The translations under genes were made by a program, and so were the position numbers. Below the pieces are notes generated by a model that did no database searches, was not told where the DNA came from, and saw nothing but the letters and a program-made list of their open reading frames with translations. A stretch of DNA of 64,000 nucleotides from PALSA-693 sp963702305 (GTDB lineage: Bacteria; Actinomycetota; Acidimicrobiia; Acidimicrobiales; Palsa-688): assembly GCA_963702305.1 (NCBI GenBank), contig CAVPBX010000006.1:385375-449374 (forward strand), given 5' to 3'. Shown here one piece after another: positions 53,596 through 62,371 of the stretch (positions are counted from its first letter, which is position 1; each line of letters begins with the position of its first letter).

Positions 53596-55617
53596 ATGAA
53601 CGCGGCGGTAGGGGAGAGCGCGGTCCTGCTGGCCCTGGCCGGGGCGGTGGCCGGCTGCGTCACCCTGGTCATGGGGTTGGTGCGGGGCCGGCCCAACCTC
53701 CTGCGAGCCGGGCGCACCTATACCTGGGTGATCCTGCTCGGCGCGGTGGTGGCCACCCTGGCGTTGCAGCACGCCCTGTTCACCCGCGATTTCAGCCTGC
53801 AGTACGTGGCCAACAACGACAGCCTGGCCACCCCGTGGTTGTTCCGCATCACGGCCATGTGGTCGAACCTGTCGGGCTCGATCCTGCTCTGGGGCCTGAT
53901 CCTGGCCGGCTACCTGGCGGCCATCGCCGTGCACTTTCGAGCCCGCATCACCGACCCCCTCGTGGGCTGGGCGACGGCCATCGGCTACGCGGTGGCGGCG
54001 TTCTTCTTCGGCCTGATGATGACGGTCTCCAACCCGTTCAGCACCATCCACGGGGCCACGCCGACCGACGGACCCGGTCCGGACCCGTTGCTGCAAAATC
54101 ACATCCTGGTGGCCTTCCACCCGCCCCTGCTGTATCTGGGCCTGGTCGGCTTCACGGTGCCCTTCGCCTTCGCCTGCGCCAGCCTGATCACCGGCCGGAT
54201 CGGGGAAGGGTGGTTGATCGAGACCCGACGCTGGACGCTCTTCGCCTGGGGCTTCCTGACCGGCGGGGTCATCCTGGGCGCCTGGTGGAGCTACCAGGTG
54301 CTGGGCTGGGGCGGTTACTGGGCCTGGGACCCGGTGGAGAACGCCGCGTTTATCCCCTGGATCACCGCCACCGCCTTCCTCCACTCGGTCATGGTCCAGG
54401 AGCGGCGGGCCATGCTGCGGGTCTGGAACCTCTCGCTGGTCATCGCCACCTTCAGCCTCACCATCCTGGCCACCTTCCTCACCCGGTCCGGGGTGCTGGA
54501 ATCCGTGCACTCCTTCAACAACACCGGCATCGGGCCCGCCCTGCTGACCTTCTTCGGGGTGATCGCGGCGTCCGGGGTCGGATTGCTGGCCTGGCGGGGT
54601 GACCGGTTGCGGTCGCCGGGCGCCATCGACTCGCCCATCTCCCGGGAGGGCGCCTTCCTCGCCAACAACCTGCTCTTCGGCGCCTTCGCGCTGGTCGTGC
54701 TGCTCGGCACGGTGTTCCCGTTGATCGCCCAGGCCGTCAACGGCGAGCAGATCACGGTGGGATCCCCGTACTTCGACCGGATGACGATGCCGATCGTGGT
54801 GTGCCTGCTGTTCCTCATGGCGGTGGCGCCCGTCCTGCCCTGGCGCAAGGCGTCCGCCGAACTGCTGCGCCGGCGGCTGTTCTGGCCGGCTGCGGCGGCC
54901 GTCGCGGTGCTGGTGGCGTGCGTCGCCGGGGGGGTCCGGGGTCTCAACCCGTTGCTGGCGTTCGGGCTGGGGGCGTTCGCCGGCGCGTCGGCCCTCCGGC
55001 AGCTCATCCTGGCCGCCCGCCGTCAGGGTTGGCGGGGCTTCGTGGGCCGGGCCAACGGGGGAATGATCGTGCACCTGGGCGTGGTGCTCATCGCCGTGGC
55101 CTTCGCCGCGAGCCACTCGTTTTCCAGCCGAACCCAGCTGTCGCTGGCCCCCGGTCAGGCCACCAGCTACGACGGCCACACCTTTACCTTCGTCGGTATG
55201 CGGACGATCAACGCGGCCACCCACTCGGCCGTGCAGGCCCAAATCCGCGTCGACGGCGGCCAGGTCTACGGGCCGGCGATCAGTGACTACCCCTTCGCCA
55301 ACGAGGAGATCGGCACGCCGTCCGTCCGTAGCCGTCTCACCGAGGACATCTACCTGACCCTGTCTGCCCCCCCGGTCAAGGCCGGCGCACCCGTGGTGGT
55401 CGGAGTGGTGGTGGAACCGCTGGTTCTGTGGATCTGGGTCGGTGGGGGGGTCATCCTCGCCGGCACGGCGCTGTCGGCCTGGCCCGGCCGCCGGCGCCGA
55501 CCGACCGATCCGGCCAGCGCGGCACCGGAGCACGCCGCACCGGGCCGCCGGGCCACGAACGGGATCGCCGAACCTGAGCCGGAGCCGGCGGGCGTGGTCG
55601 CCAGGACGCCGGCGTGA
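53596..55617 (+). CDS. ccmF: Cytochrome c heme lyase subunit CcmF
   Basis: A 673-residue polytopic membrane protein that receives heme from CcmE and ligates it to apocytochrome c. The WWD-type motif reads GGYWAWDPVENAAFIPW (about 236-252), with flanking conserved His residues (ATAFLHSVMVQE). About 13-15 helices and a large outer domain near residue 510-580 fit the family. It is intact and full length, unlike ccmA and ccmC. It overlaps ccmG by four bases (GTGA). Confidence 0.94.
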   Translation: MNAAVGESAVLLALAGAVAGCVTLVMGLVRGRPNLLRAGRTYTWVILLGAVVATLALQHALFTRDFSLQYVANNDSLATPWLFRITAMWSNLSGSILLWGLILAGYLAAIAVHFRARITDPLVGWATAIGYAVAAFFFGLMMTVSNPFSTIHGATPTDGPGPDPLLQNHILVAFHPPLLYLGLVGFTVPFAFACASLITGRIGEGWLIETRRWTLFAWGFLTGGVILGAWWSYQVLGWGGYWAWDPVENAAFIPWITATAFLHSVMVQERRAMLRVWNLSLVIATFSLTILATFLTRSGVLESVHSFNNTGIGPALLTFFGVIAASGVGLLAWRGDRLRSPGAIDSPISREGAFLANNLLFGAFALVVLLGTVFPLIAQAVNGEQITVGSPYFDRMTMPIVVCLLFLMAVAPVLPWRKASAELLRRRLFWPAAAAVAVLVACVAGGVRGLNPLLAFGLGAFAGASALRQLILAARRQGWRGFVGRANGGMIVHLGVVLIAVAFAASHSFSSRTQLSLAPGQATSYDGHTFTFVGMRTINAATHSAVQAQIRVDGGQVYGPAISDYPFANEEIGTPSVRSRLTEDIYLTLSAPPVKAGAPVVVGVVVEPLVLWIWVGGGVILAGTALSAWPGRRRRPTDPASAAPEHAAPGRRATNGIAEPEPEPAGVVARTPA

Positions 55618-56183
55618 CCGCGGTGGCCCCCCCTCGTCGGCCCCGCTCCCGGCGGGTGCGCTGGATCTCGCTTGGCGTCGCTTGCGGCTTGGCGGTGTTG
55701 GTCGCCGTCCTCGCCACGTCGGGCCCCGCCAGCCAGGTGAGCGCCGGCAGCCCGCTGATCGGCAAGCGGGCCCCGGCCATCAGCGGTCGGTCGCTGCTCG
55801 GGGCCGGGCGGGTGCAGCTGTCCTCGTTTTCCGGGAAGTGGGTCCTCGTCAACTTCGCGGCCAGCTGGTGCTTTCCGTGCCGGGAGGAGATGCCGCAACT
55901 CTTCGCCTTTCAGCGCCAGCACGCGCCCGCGGGGGACGGGGTGATCCTGTCGGTTGCGTACGACGAGGGCGACGTGTCGAATCTGATCTCCTACCTGCGC
56001 AGCCAGCACGCCACCTGGCCGGCAGTGGATGACGGCGGCGCGGTTGTCAGCTACGGCGTGGGGACCATCCCCGAGTCGTACCTGGTCGACCCGCAGGGCA
56101 CCGTGGTGGCCAAATACGTGAGCGGTGTGGTGGCCTCCCAACTCAACGCGGTGATGGCCAAGGCGTCGGCCGGTCCGGGATGA
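55614..56183 (+). CDS. ccmG: Thioredoxin-like cytochrome c maturation protein (CcmG/ResA)
   Basis: A 189-residue, membrane-anchored outer thiol reductase. An N-terminal basic stretch and signal-anchor (WISLGVACGLAVLVAVLAT) are followed by a thioredoxin fold with NFAASWCFPCREEMPQL (Cys86, Cys89) and the cis-Pro region GTIPESYLVD. It reduces apocytochrome CxxCH cysteines with electrons from CcdA. Confidence 0.93.
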   Translation: MTAVAPPRRPRSRRVRWISLGVACGLAVLVAVLATSGPASQVSAGSPLIGKRAPAISGRSLLGAGRVQLSSFSGKWVLVNFAASWCFPCREEMPQLFAFQRQHAPAGDGVILSVAYDEGDVSNLISYLRSQHATWPAVDDGGAVVSYGVGTIPESYLVDPQGTVVAKYVSGVVASQLNAVMAKASAGPG

Positions 56184-56190
56184 CCCGGCC

Positions 56191-56805
56191 GTGAAACGGG
56201 TGTGGCGGTGGGCCCCGTGGTTGGTACTGGTGGTGGTGGCGGCGGTAGTGCTGGTCGTTGGAACCCCGCGGCCCAGCCATCCCACCCTGGAGGCGCAGAC
56301 CATGCACATCGCGGGCCTGGTCCGCTGCCCGGTCTGCGAAGGGCAATCGGCGGCGCAATCCGACGTGGCCGCGTCGGTGCAGATCCGCACTCAGATCCAG
56401 CAGGAACTGGCCGCCGGGCAGAGCCAGGGTCGCATACTCTCGGGCCTGGTCGCCGCCTACGGGCCGGGCATCTTGGAGAAGCCCCAGGCCCGGGGCATCG
56501 GGCTGGTCGTATGGGTCGTCCCCGTCGTCGCGGTGGTGGCGGCCGTCGCCGGTCTGGCCCTGGCGTTCGCCCGCCGACGGCCCCGCCGGACGGCGATAGT
56601 CAGCGCCGCCGACCGGGAGTTGGTGGCCCGGGCGCTGCGGGCACCATCCTCGACGACCGCATCCCGCCGCCCGGTGACCTTGTCGGTCAGTCCTGAATCG
56701 GTCCAGGCACCGCCGACCGCCATCGAGATCTTCAGCGCCGACGGCCAACGGGTCGACGCGGGGCCGGTCGACCATCCGCTCGGCCGGTCCGACCAAGTCG
56801 AGTGA
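56191..56805 (+). CDS. ccmH: Apocytochrome c-reducing protein CcmH
   Basis: A 204-residue membrane protein with the signature LVRCPVCEGQSAAQSD (Cys46, Cys49) on the outer face. A signal-anchor lies at 8-24 and a second helix at about 110-130 (LVVWVVPVVAVVAAVAGLAL). The C-terminal cytoplasmic tail is Arg/Ser/Pro-rich. GTG 56191 is 7 bp after ccmG. It is the last gene of the ccm cluster; decayed sequence follows directly. Confidence 0.92.
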   Translation: MKRVWRWAPWLVLVVVAAVVLVVGTPRPSHPTLEAQTMHIAGLVRCPVCEGQSAAQSDVAASVQIRTQIQQELAAGQSQGRILSGLVAAYGPGILEKPQARGIGLVVWVVPVVAVVAAVAGLALAFARRRPRRTAIVSAADRELVARALRAPSSTTASRRPVTLSVSPESVQAPPTAIEIFSADGQRVDAGPVDHPLGRSDQVE

Positions 56806-56879
56806 CATTGCCAGCAGCCAGACGGGCACCTGCGTGATCAGCTGGCGGGCGATCTCGAAACGACACCCACCCGGTGCAG

Positions 56880-57540
56880 GACGCGGTCAGGTTCTCCGTC
56901 CGTGCTGCCAGCTCCACCGGCGCGTTGGGCTCCCTCGAACAGCATCTCCTGGCCGCCCGCCATCCCAGCCGCGCCCTAGGTGTTTTCACCGGGACCCTTC
57001 GATTCCTTATGCTGCTCGCCCCTGTGACCCGTCGGACCCGGGGCAGCCACCGCGGCCGGCGGGCTAGGAGAGACTGCAACCCGGTCAGGGGCCGGCAAGG
57101 TCAGTCCCACGGCATCCCGTTTCCGGCGGTGCCTGGCATTCGAAGCTGCCATCGGGATCGGGACCGTGGCGCTCACCGGCCTGCTCGTCGATGCTGTCAT
57201 CCCCAGGGGCCACAGTCGCCGCGGCAGCAAGGGCCTACACCCGTACCGTGTCGGGTCGGGCCGTACCACCTGTCGGTGGCCGTGTCCCCGCTGGTCCCTG
57301 AGCCGGCTCACGTGGCCATCCAGGTCACCAACCGGGCGACCCATTCCAGGTTACGGCCCAGCTCTCCCTCCCAAGCAAGAAGATCGGCCCCCTGACGGTA
57401 CCGCTCACCCGTCAGTTCACCGGCCGCTGGTGGCCGACGACGTGCTGCCGCTCGCCGGCCACTGGCACTTGCAAGTCGCCGTGCTCACCGATCAGGTCAT
57501 CGAGCTTGTCCAAACCTTCGCTTTCACGGTGTACGGATAA
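56880..57540 (+). pseudogene. Decayed copper-resistance CopD/YtkA-like gene
   Basis: Scattered fragments in several frames recall the C-terminal part of actinobacterial CopD-type copper proteins: a helix-like 'GTVALTGLLVDAV', 'LSLPSKKIGPLTVPLTRQFT' (in a different frame), then VADDVLPLAGHWHLQVAVLT and FAFTVYG before TAA 57540. At least three frame changes are needed, so this is real decay or dense error. The region 56806-56879 holds nothing else recognisable. It lies 27 bp before the SCO1 gene. Confidence 0.6.
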
Positions 57541-57566
57541 GCCAGAGCAGAGAAGGAAACGAACCC

Positions 57567-58382
57567 ATGCGAAACCGAGTCCGACTCGCGGTTGCCGACC
57601 CCCCGCCGGAGGTGACCGTCGAGACCCCGCGCCCGGGTCGCCGCGCCGGCGCCTTGGTCGTCCTCGTTCTGCTGATCGGCGGCCTCGCCGGCTGCGGCGG
57701 GTCCCGACCGACCGCCCCGTCCCAGTCGTTCGGGGCCGTCATTCCGGTTGGGCATCCGGTGCCGGCCACCCCGTTGGTCGACGAGAACGGCCAGGCGGTT
57801 ACACTCCGATCGTTCCGCGGCAAGTATGTGGTGTTGGCCCAGTTCCTGAGCCTCTGCCAGGACGAGTGTCCGCTGACCACTGGTACCTTCCAGGATCTGC
57901 AGCGTTCGGTGCAGCGGGCGGGGCTGGGCGACAAGGTGCTCTTCGTCGAGGCCACTGTCGACGCCGACCGTGATAGCCAGGCCCGCCTTCACGCCTACCA
58001 AAATGAATTCGGCGCCGACTGGACCCTGCTCACCGGGACTCCCGCGAACATGGCGGCGCTCTGGAAGCATTTCGGGATCTACTACCAGAAGGTCCCTGAG
58101 GACAGCCCGCCCGGGATCGACTGGTGGACTCATAGGCCACTGACTTACGACGTCATCCACACCAACGGCTTCATCCTGATCGACCCGGCAGGCAACGAAC
58201 GGTTCATAACCCAGGACCTCCCCCTCCTCCATGGCCAGCTCCCGGCCAACCTGCGCGGACTCCTCAATGATGAGGGCCTCCAACATCTGGACAACGGGAT
58301 ACCGGGACTGAGCTACACCGTCCCCCAAGCGCTGGCCGCGGTGCCCTGGCTCGTCGGTCGCAACATCCGACTCGATTCATGA
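57567..58382 (+). CDS. SCO1/SenC-family copper chaperone lipoprotein
   Basis: A 271-residue outer-surface protein of thioredoxin fold that delivers copper to the CuA centre of cytochrome oxidase or acts as a thiol reductase. The lipobox LAGC places the lipid anchor at Cys43. The copper site CQDEC (Cys97, Cys101) and the distal His in TYDVIHTNGFILID are intact. An AGAGAAGGAAACG purine run precedes ATG 57567. It is the only intact gene in the decayed copper region, and functionally fits beside ccm (oxidase assembly). Confidence 0.9.
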   Translation: MRNRVRLAVADPPPEVTVETPRPGRRAGALVVLVLLIGGLAGCGGSRPTAPSQSFGAVIPVGHPVPATPLVDENGQAVTLRSFRGKYVVLAQFLSLCQDECPLTTGTFQDLQRSVQRAGLGDKVLFVEATVDADRDSQARLHAYQNEFGADWTLLTGTPANMAALWKHFGIYYQKVPEDSPPGIDWWTHRPLTYDVIHTNGFILIDPAGNERFITQDLPLLHGQLPANLRGLLNDEGLQHLDNGIPGLSYTVPQALAAVPWLVGRNIRLDS

Positions 58383-58429
58383 CCCTCCTGAGCCCCGACG
58401 TGCCGGCGTTCGGTAGAGGTGTGCTCGGG

Positions 58430-58715
58430 CTCGGTGGGCCCAACGTCTTGGTGGATCTCATCGTTGACCACACCAGGGCCGGCGCAACACGGTCCACTAC
58501 ACCCTTGCCCTTGACGGCGAGCGGCTCTCGATGCCCGAGATCGACGCCACCGTGAGCCGCAGCCAGCACGCGATAAATGACCTGCCCGTCCACCAGCAGC
58601 TGGCCGGGGTCCGGGCATTTCATCTCCAGTGGTCTGGACCTGCCCATCCTGGCGCCTGGACCTTGAACCTCACCGTGCGCTTCGACGCCATCGACGACTA
58701 CTACACCCCCCGCGG
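58430..58715 (+). pseudogene. Second YtkA/CopD-like fragment
   Basis: Restoring one frame gives 'NTVHYTLALDGERLSMPEID' followed by SRSQHAINDLPVHQQLAG and GAWTLNLTVRFDAID. This matches the pattern of the same outer domain as the remnant before SCO1 ('N.VHY..LDG..L', 'igplpvpL', 'G.WtL.v.vR'). It has no proper start, is interrupted near 58479 and trails off. It suggests an ancestral pair of copper proteins around SCO1. Confidence 0.5.
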
Positions 58716-58720
58716 TCACC

Positions 58721-59555
58721 ATCCGATGGTGCACTGCTCAGAAATCGTTCAGCCAATCGGCGGGATTCAGCACCACCGGGGCAGCCGACGTGACCTGACG
58801 GCATTGCAGGCGCTGACCTGCACTATGCGAAGAGCGCCCTGGGGTGAGCGTTGGGCAGACGCCAAAATATAGGGGCGACTATAGGGATGGCCGCCGCTGG
58901 GTGATCGACGGGCGGAAGTGGGGGAGTGGCCTGGCGAACCCGCCATCGCCCTGCCCAATGTCGACCAAGGTATATGTAGACAGGACACGCTAGTGGGTTG
59001 TCGGTATCTTGGCGGTTCGGAACTTGCCGACTCCTCGTGCCGTGGGCTGGGCCCACTATTTTGGGAACCCAAAGCGCGCAGCCACCTGTCGAATTCTGGC
59101 GTCGCGCGACATGACCTCGAGGTGGGGTGCTCACCAAGGACAACGCCGTGGTCGTCGGCAGACCTGGCGGGGCAAGTCGACCTTCGCGAAGACCTTCGAC
59201 TCGCCAAGCCGGCCGAGGTGTGATCCATATGGCCGGGCTGCCCGATTAACGGCATCTCGAGGAGGACGTCGACCTCACCGGCCAACGCGGAGTGGACCGC
59301 AGCCTCGAGCGGGATATGGCGGCCCTGTCAACCAGGAGGTCCGACAGTTTGCGCCGTCGCCTCACCGAAGGTCTCCGACAATGAGCGGGCGGAACTTGCT
59401 GCGGCCATCAGGACGACAGGTTGGTCTCCGTGGACGTCTAGCTCGGGAGCGATCTCCGGGTCGCTCGGCACCCGCCCGTCACGCTGGGGGTTTGGTTACG
59501 GATTCGGTAGGCAAGCATTTGGCGACCAGGTCTTCCACGCGGATCGTCAGGCGGA
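58721..59555. other. Decayed intergenic region, nothing recognisable
   Basis: About 830 bp with lower GC than the backbone and frequent stops in all frames. No family motifs or RNA folds could be supported. An AT-rich run (AAAATATA) lies near 58863-58870. The region sits between the copper remnants and the sigma fragment. Confidence 0.5.
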
Positions 59556-59714
59556 TCACCGGTTCGTGGTGGACACTCCCCGGGCTATGGCTTGCCCGAT
59601 CCACCAGGTGGCGTAGGGCGAAGAATTGAAGCCGAGGCGCCAGTCGAACTTCTCTACGGCATGGATGAGGCCGAGGTTCCCATACTGGACCAGATCCATC
59701 AGCGGTGAGTCAGC
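59556..59714 (-). pseudogene. Sigma-70 region 2 fragment cut by the insertion sequence
   Basis: About 52 residues of a primary/group 2 sigma-70 factor: SPLMDLVQYGNLGLIHAVEK, FDWRLGF and SPYATWWIGQAIARG cover regions 2.1-2.4 (core binding and -10 recognition). The upstream codons are replaced by the IS end at 59729-59746. Downstream, after a frame change, 'VIRLTIRVEDLV' recalls the start of region 3. The 5' part is not found beyond the IS. It is a dead gene. Confidence 0.75.
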
Positions 59715-59801
59715 TCTGGTTTGCACCTGACTTCGCGATAGAGATCGACCGATCAATCAAGCAGCATCCGCGGGTCTCCACGACGTGTGGAGGAACATCT
59801 G

Positions 59802-60149
59802 ATGATGACCGATCCCGACGGTGGAACCGACCGTGCTGGTCGTCGGGCCAAGCGGTTCTTGAGCCCGTTGCAGAAGTACGAGATCTTCTTGCAGCTGGTC
59901 CGCCAGGAGGTGACTTTGGCCGAGGCCGCGGACAACTGGAAGGTCGACCGCTCGACGATCATGCGCATCCGAACGGTGGCCAAAGAGGGTGCGCTGGAAG
60001 CCTTGGCGAACTCTCGTCCCGGCCTCAAGGCCCGCGAGCACGACTGGGAGCTGGAGGCGGCTCGGGCCGACGCCGTGCGCCTGGGCGACGCGCTCAAGGA
60101 GATGGCGGTCAAGCTCATGTTGGTGGAGGGAAAAGAGCGCTGGGGCTGA
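59802..60149 (+). CDS. IS3-family transposase OrfA
   Basis: A 115-residue DNA-binding half of the transposase. It has a helix-turn-helix (FLSPLQKYEIFLQLVRQEVT and AADNWKVDRSTIMRIR) and a C-terminal helical zipper (WELEAARADAVRLGDALKEM). GGAGGA lies 7-8 nt before ATG 59802. In its normal frame it ends at TGA 60149; ribosomes slipping at 60128-60134 continue into orfB. Confidence 0.9.
   Translation: MMTDPDGGTDRAGRRAKRFLSPLQKYEIFLQLVRQEVTLAEAADNWKVDRSTIMRIRTVAKEGALEALANSRPGLKAREHDWELEAARADAVRLGDALKEMAVKLMLVEGKERWG
60128..60134 (+). promoter_or_regulatory. Programmed -1 frameshift heptamer
   Basis: GGGAAAA is read G GGA AAA in the orfA frame, the canonical X XXY YYZ slippery form. It lies 15 bp before the orfA stop. 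Slipping back one base leads straight into the orfB frame (…KRALGLSGRVPSRVDE…). This is the usual way IS3-family elements make the fused OrfAB transposase. Confidence 0.8.
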
Positions 60150-61225
60150 GTGGCCGAGTCCCAAGCCGCGTCGACGAGGTCACCAAGGCAGCCTTGCTCG
60201 ACCTGATCGCCGACGCGGTGGATGCCGGCTGGTCGTTCCGGGGGGCATGTCGCGACCTCGAGCTGGGCGAGGTGCGCGCCTACCGCTGGATCGAGCGCCG
60301 CGCCGACGGCGAGCTGGCTGACCGGGCCCCGGGTGGCAGCCCGATGCACGGGCTGCTCGATGACGAAGTGGCCGAGATCATCGCCATCTACCACCAGTGG
60401 GGCGAGGTGGACCGCAGCCACCGCAAGCTCGCCTACCGGGGCTCCTACCTGGAGCGGGTGTGGGTGTCACCCGCGTCGGTGCGGCGCGTTCTGGCTGCTC
60501 ACGGGCTGTCTTTGCACCCGCCGCCCCGCCCGGGCCGCTCGGTGCGAAAGCCGTTCCCGGACTGGGTCGAGTACCGCCCCAACCAGATCTGGATCTACGA
60601 CACGACACACTTCGGTCGCGCCGGCGTGGCGGTGACGGTGGTCGAGGACCTGGTGTCGCGTAAATGGATCGCGGACATCGTGTCGGGCGAGGAGACGTCC
60701 ACCCAGGTCGAGATCGTCTTCACTGACGCCTTGGCCGTCGAAGGCATCCTGCCGCTCGTCGAGGCCCGCGCGGACGGCCTGGTCGAGCTGACCGTCGACG
60801 ACCCGGCCCGGCCGATCCTATTGGCCGTGAGCGACAACGGGCCCCAAATGACCTCAGGCTCGACCCGGGAGTTCATGGCGTTGTGCGCCATCGCCCAGCA
60901 CTTCGGCCGGCCGGGCACGCCGACCGATCAGGCCTGGATCGAGAGCTTCTTCGGCCATCTCAAAGCCGAGTTCCCGCACCTGTGCGCCATCACCGACCCC
61001 GCCGTCCTACGCGCCGAGCTGGTCGTCATCCGAGAGAAGTGGAATGGCGTACGCCTGCACGCCGGCATCGGCTACGTGACGCCCAACGACGAACACCACG
61101 GACGAGGGCCTGCCATCCGCAAAGCCCGCCAAGCCGGCCTCGAAACGGCCCGCCTCCGGCGCCTCACCTACCATCGAAACTCAACCCAACAACAACCCGA
61201 CCGGAGACCCGACGATGTTGGCTAA
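60131..61225 (+). CDS. IS3-family transposase OrfB (DDE catalytic part)
   Basis: About 364 residues made as an OrfAB fusion. It has an HTH_21 region (SHRKLAYRGSYLERVWVSPA) and an integrase core with the DDE triad: first Asp in IWIYDTTHF, second in AVSDNGPQMTSGS, Glu in TPTDQAWIESFFGHLKAEF. The frame is intact to TGA 61225. No independent start with a ribosome site is obvious, which agrees with production by frameshifting. Confidence 0.9.
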   Translation, partial: KRALGLSGRVPSRVDEVTKAALLDLIADAVDAGWSFRGACRDLELGEVRAYRWIERRADGELADRAPGGSPMHGLLDDEVAEIIAIYHQWGEVDRSHRKLAYRGSYLERVWVSPASVRRVLAAHGLSLHPPPRPGRSVRKPFPDWVEYRPNQIWIYDTTHFGRAGVAVTVVEDLVSRKWIADIVSGEETSTQVEIVFTDALAVEGILPLVEARADGLVELTVDDPARPILLAVSDNGPQMTSGSTREFMALCAIAQHFGRPGTPTDQAWIESFFGHLKAEFPHLCAITDPAVLRAELVVIREKWNGVRLHAGIGYVTPNDEHHGRGPAIRKARQAGLETARLRRLTYHRNSTQQQPDRRPDDVG

Positions 61226-61261
61226 TCGAAACGGGATCTCTATCGCGAAGTCGGAAACAGG

Positions 61262-61759
61262 TCACAGCAAGGCTCGGGCCGCCCGCATCCGGCCAGGCGT
61301 GGGCTGAGCCCACACATCATCTGTCAGCCAGCGGATCTCCACATCCGTGTACGGACAAGCCACCTGCCGGCGAGCCACATTCGCCGGGCGGGGCTCCCAC
61401 GGCGCTCTGGTGGTCAGCTTCGGGCCAACCCGTCGCAGCACCGCCCGATACGTCGCCCGAGAGCGGTCATCGGCCAGGCCCACGGCGACGAACCGCTCCA
61501 CCATGTCGGGGTCCAGCACCACCTCGACATCCAGCGGCAGCCCCTCCCCCACCGCCCACGCCCCCAGACGGGCCAGCACCCGAACCACCCGACGAGCCCC
61601 GGGCCCATCATCAACATCCAGCCGCTCCATGCAACCCACCACGAACGGCAAGACCGCCGCCGACCGCTCCGCTGCTATCTCTTGCGGCCGGTAGCCGGCC
61701 AGCAGTGCCTCCCAGCAACTGTCATCCACCGGTCGCAGCGCGCCCGTAGTCTTATCCAC
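61262..61759 (-). pseudogene. N-terminal half of a possible recombinase-like protein, truncated at the IS
   Basis: A 165-residue open frame, mostly helical, with FVVGCMERLDVDD, VRVLARLGAWAVGEGLPLD and TYRAVLRRVGPKL. It resembles the N-terminal, non-catalytic part of actinobacterial recombinase-like proteins, but I cannot confirm the family. It ends within 10 bp of the IS end, at a stop formed near the junction, so the 3' half is missing. It begins with ATG 61759 and is divergent from the AlpA-like gene. Confidence 0.4.
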
Positions 61760-61826
61760 GTCAGGACCTCCAATACAGGTCTTGGCCGGGCCCCGGGGTG
61801 TTGGCGCACCGCCGGGGCCACTTATT

Positions 61827-61879
61827 TTCTACAGTCACACCATATCATGGCGGTGTGACAATCAACCTGGCTGTAGAAT
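61827..61879. promoter_or_regulatory. Nested dyads in a divergent promoter
   Basis: TTCTACAG (61827-61834) and CTGTAGAA (61871-61878) are perfect inverses. Inside them GTCACACC (61834-61841) pairs with GGTGTGAC (61852-61859) around 10 nt. TAGAAT (61874-61879) overlaps the outer right half and ends 10 nt before the ATG of the AlpA-like gene, so it may be that gene's -10. This is likely autoregulation of the divergent pair. Confidence 0.55.
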
Positions 61880-61889
61880 CTTTTTCTTG

Positions 61890-62246
61890 ATGCCTCTCGT
61901 TCGGACCGAGGACCTCATCGACGCCCAAGAGGTCGCTCGCATCATCGGCCTGGCTCAGCGCAATAGCGTCTACCTCTATCTGCACAAGTACGCCGACATG
62001 CCCCGTCCCGTCGTCGACCTCGGCGGTACTCGTCCACGACTATGGCTACGTCCAGAGATCGAGGCCTGGGCCCAGCATCGTCAGCCAGTACGTCGAGGAC
62101 GACCGCGAAAGTCCAGCCCTCCCCCTGACACGACGCCAGCAGCTTCGCCTGACGACAAAGCCCCCCCTCCGGGGGGGCTGCGTCAGCGGGGGGGTCGTAA
62201 GGCACGCGTGGCCCAAACACTGCCGCCGAGAAGCTCGAACAACTGA
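61890..62246 (+). CDS. AlpA-like helix-turn-helix DNA-binding protein
   Basis: A 118-residue protein. The N-terminal winged helix (LIDAQEVARIIGLAQRNSVY and RPRLWLRPEIEAWAQHR) is the AlpA/excisionase type. The C-terminal half is Pro/Arg/Ser/Asp-rich and probably disordered. A G/C hairpin (seven C, TCC, seven G) lies inside its coding end near 62161-62177. It has no Shine-Dalgarno site; transcription may start a few bases before ATG 61890. Next to a recombinase-like fragment it suggests the remains of a second mobile element. Confidence 0.7.
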   Translation: MPLVRTEDLIDAQEVARIIGLAQRNSVYLYLHKYADMPRPVVDLGGTRPRLWLRPEIEAWAQHRQPVRRGRPRKSSPPPDTTPAASPDDKAPPPGGLRQRGGRKARVAQTLPPRSSNN

Positions 62247-62371
62247 CCCAGCTTTGCTTTACGCGCCTATATCTAACTGGGGGCATGTTTTTTGGGTCCC
62301 TGATAGCCAGCCGTGGCTGCTCGCGGCCGGTATGATCCGGCGAACGTAAGACCTGAGGGGCGGAGGAGTCT

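Larger units (their letters stand above)
59729..61252 (+). mobile_element. IS3-family insertion sequence
   Basis: A 1524-bp element bounded by 18-bp perfect terminal inverted repeats: GACTTCGCGATAGAGATC at 59729-59746 and its complement at 61235-61252. It carries orfA and orfB in -1 relation with a slippery heptamer. No matching 3-5 bp target duplication is visible at the ends (ACCT on the left, GGAA on the right). Its two flanks are truncated fragments of different genes. Both reading frames are intact, so the element may be active. Confidence 0.9.

Noticed and set aside
52981..55533. 850-residue open frame on the minus strand opposite ccmE and ccmF.
   Set aside because: It is composed of Gly/Asp/His/Gln-rich antisense sequence typical of GC-rich shadows; ccmE and ccmF are unmistakable on the other strand.
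58767..59285. 172-residue minus-strand frame in the decayed region.
   Set aside because: Composition is random-like (Ser/Pro/Arg), there is no ribosome site, and no domain pattern could be recognised.
62157..62178. Seven-C/seven-G hairpin as a terminator of the AlpA-like gene.
   Set aside because: It lies inside the coding frame, well before the stop, and has no T-run; it more likely reflects the Pro/Gly codons of the tail.
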